Origin: Planctomicrobium piriforme
Lineage (GTDB): Bacteria > Planctomycetota > Planctomycetia > Pirellulales > UBA1268
Direction of reading: 5' to 3'
DNA length: 40,818 nucleotides
NCBI GenBank assembly: GCA_945869735.1
Contig: CAMBPQ010000025.1
Coordinates: 1 to 40,818, forward strand
Shown piece by piece: positions 40,033 to 40,818 of this stretch (position 1 is the stretch's first letter; each line of letters begins with the position of its first letter). The translations under genes and the position numbers were made by a program. The notes beneath the pieces were generated by a model. The model worked only from the letters and a program-made list of their open reading frames with translations. It was not told the DNA's origin and made no database searches.

Positions 40033-40818
40033 TCAGAGGCCGGTCAGAGTCTTGAAGATGATGAAGGCCGCGACGAGGACGATCGCCACGGCGAACACGT
40101 GGGCCAGCGTCGGGCCGGTGAGCCGGCGGCCGATCCACGAGCCGACGAAGAGGGCGGGCACGCTGCCACCCACGAAGCTGCCAGCGATGTCGAGGGGAAT
40201 CGTGCGTCCCTCGGCCACCTGGGAGGTGACGGCAGCCGCGCCCACGAGCGTCATCACGAACAGCGATGTGCCCACGGCCCGCGGCACGTTCATGGTGGCG
40301 AAGGCCACCAACGCCGGCACGATCAGAAACCCGCCCCCCACGCCAAACAGGCCCGACAAAAGCCCGACGACGAGCCCCACCAGCGCGAGGAGCAGGAAGC
40401 ACCGTGTCGTCATCCGCAGCTGCCCTTGGTCGTCGCGGCTGCAGGTGTGTGCGTCGCCCGCAGCAAACACCGTCGCCGGCATCCGCTCCCCCGTATCCGC
40501 CGCTTTCCGCCACATGCGAGCCGCGATCAACAGCATGAGTCCGGCAAAGGAGGTCATGAGCGTCTGGGGTGGCACCTTGCCGCCGAGCCAGCCGCCCACC
40601 GGCGTCGTGAGCATGCCCGCCACGGCGAACAGCAACCCCGTGCGAATCTCGACCTGCCCCAGCCGCCACCGCTCGATCGCGCCGACGACCGCCGTCGCCG
40701 CCACCGTGACGAGCGAGATGCTCACGGCCGTCCGCGGCTCGATGCCGATCCAGTAGACGAGCAGCGGGACGGCGAAGATCGCGCCGCCACCACCGGTGAG
40801 GCCGAGCGACAGCCCCAC
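40033..40818 (-). CDS. TSUP/TauE-SafE family membrane transporter (5' end outside window)
   Basis: At least 261 residues; the start is probably beyond the window edge because the visible sequence opens inside the first family motif (GLSLGLTGGGGAIFAVPLLV). The second half repeats it (GLLSGLFGVGGGFLIVPALV), the internal duplication typical of TauE/SafE (PF01925). About seven helices are visible, with a cytoplasmic loop near 105-135 containing TVFAAGDAHTCSRDDQG. Members export sulfite, sulfoacetate or related organic anions; the substrate here is unknown. The stop at 40033 is followed by the terminator-like palindrome. Confidence 0.88.
   Translation of the reverse strand: MGLSLGLTGGGGAIFAVPLLVYWIGIEPRTAVSISLVTVAATAVVGAIERWRLGQVEIRTGLLFAVAGMLTTPVGGWLGGKVPPQTLMTSFAGLMLLIAARMWRKAADTGERMPATVFAAGDAHTCSRDDQGQLRMTTRCFLLLALVGLVVGLLSGLFGVGGGFLIVPALVAFATMNVPRAVGTSLFVMTLVGAAAVTSQVAEGRTIPLDIAGSFVGGSVPALFVGSWIGRRLTGPTLAHVFAVAIVLVAAFIIFKTLTGL

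Noticed and set aside
1-40818. CRISPR arrays, prophage structural genes, rRNA operons
   Set aside because: No regularly spaced repeats, phage morphogenesis genes or rRNA sequence were seen anywhere in the window.

Overview
The window looks like chromosomal DNA of a GC-rich planctomycete, probably of the Pirellulales. This is inferred from the gene mix: a BBP7-type beta-barrel protein, a PEP-CTERM protein, a Tat-exported Gfo/Idh/MocA oxidoreductase paired with a HEAT-repeat protein, Uma2 debris and CsrA. No rRNA or complete tRNA is present to confirm it. About 24 genes look intact. The rest is an unusually dense collection of gene fossils and small dispersed repeats.

Layout. 0-2.7 kb: a degraded IS91-family transposase, a glycosyltransferase-like gene, a 3' fragment of tRNA-Leu, more IS debris and the first copy of a ~162-bp element. 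2.7-8.2 kb: BBP7 outer-membrane protein; a STAS antagonist plus receiver/PP2C phosphatase (partner switching); a flavin-dependent halogenase-like enzyme; a small basic protein. 8.8-12.1 kb: tetrapyrrole genes, hemA with a translationally coupled CcsA/HemX-like membrane protein on the minus strand and hemE divergent on the plus strand. 12.3-18.7 kb: a very large SNF2-family helicase, then a response regulator and PhoR-like sensor kinase. 18.8-23.1 kb: a minus-strand series csrA, single-pass membrane protein, beta-CASP metallo-hydrolase, LOG-type phosphoribohydrolase and an SDR that has lost its catalytic residues. 23.4-26.5 kb: an exported protein and a divergent KefB-type transporter. 27.1-30.5 kb: an exported DUF4139 protein followed by an exported, probably inhibitory serpin. 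31.2-34.4 kb: Gfo/Idh/MocA then HEAT-repeat protein. 34.6-36.2 kb: remains of an oxidoreductase, an adenylate cyclase and a CBS protein. 36.3-40.8 kb: a methyltransferase, a PEP-CTERM protein, a second IS91 fossil, a Uma2 fossil and a TSUP transporter cut by the window edge.

The most unusual content is the repeats. (i) Five copies of a ~162-bp element begin with CTAG or CTCG; in four copies the CTAG supplies the TAG stop of the reading frame on its left, and one copy fits exactly between two convergent genes and ends both. (ii) A REP-like family (AGCCCC..GCGAGCGCGGGG) has six copies, one inserted in an IS91 fossil and one inside copy 4 of the 162-bp element. (iii) A two-copy element has a 90-bp core and inverted ends whose sequence differs between copies while pairing is kept. 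(iv) A shared box, GGAAGTGCC..CTATCC, lies downstream of IS91 debris at three places.
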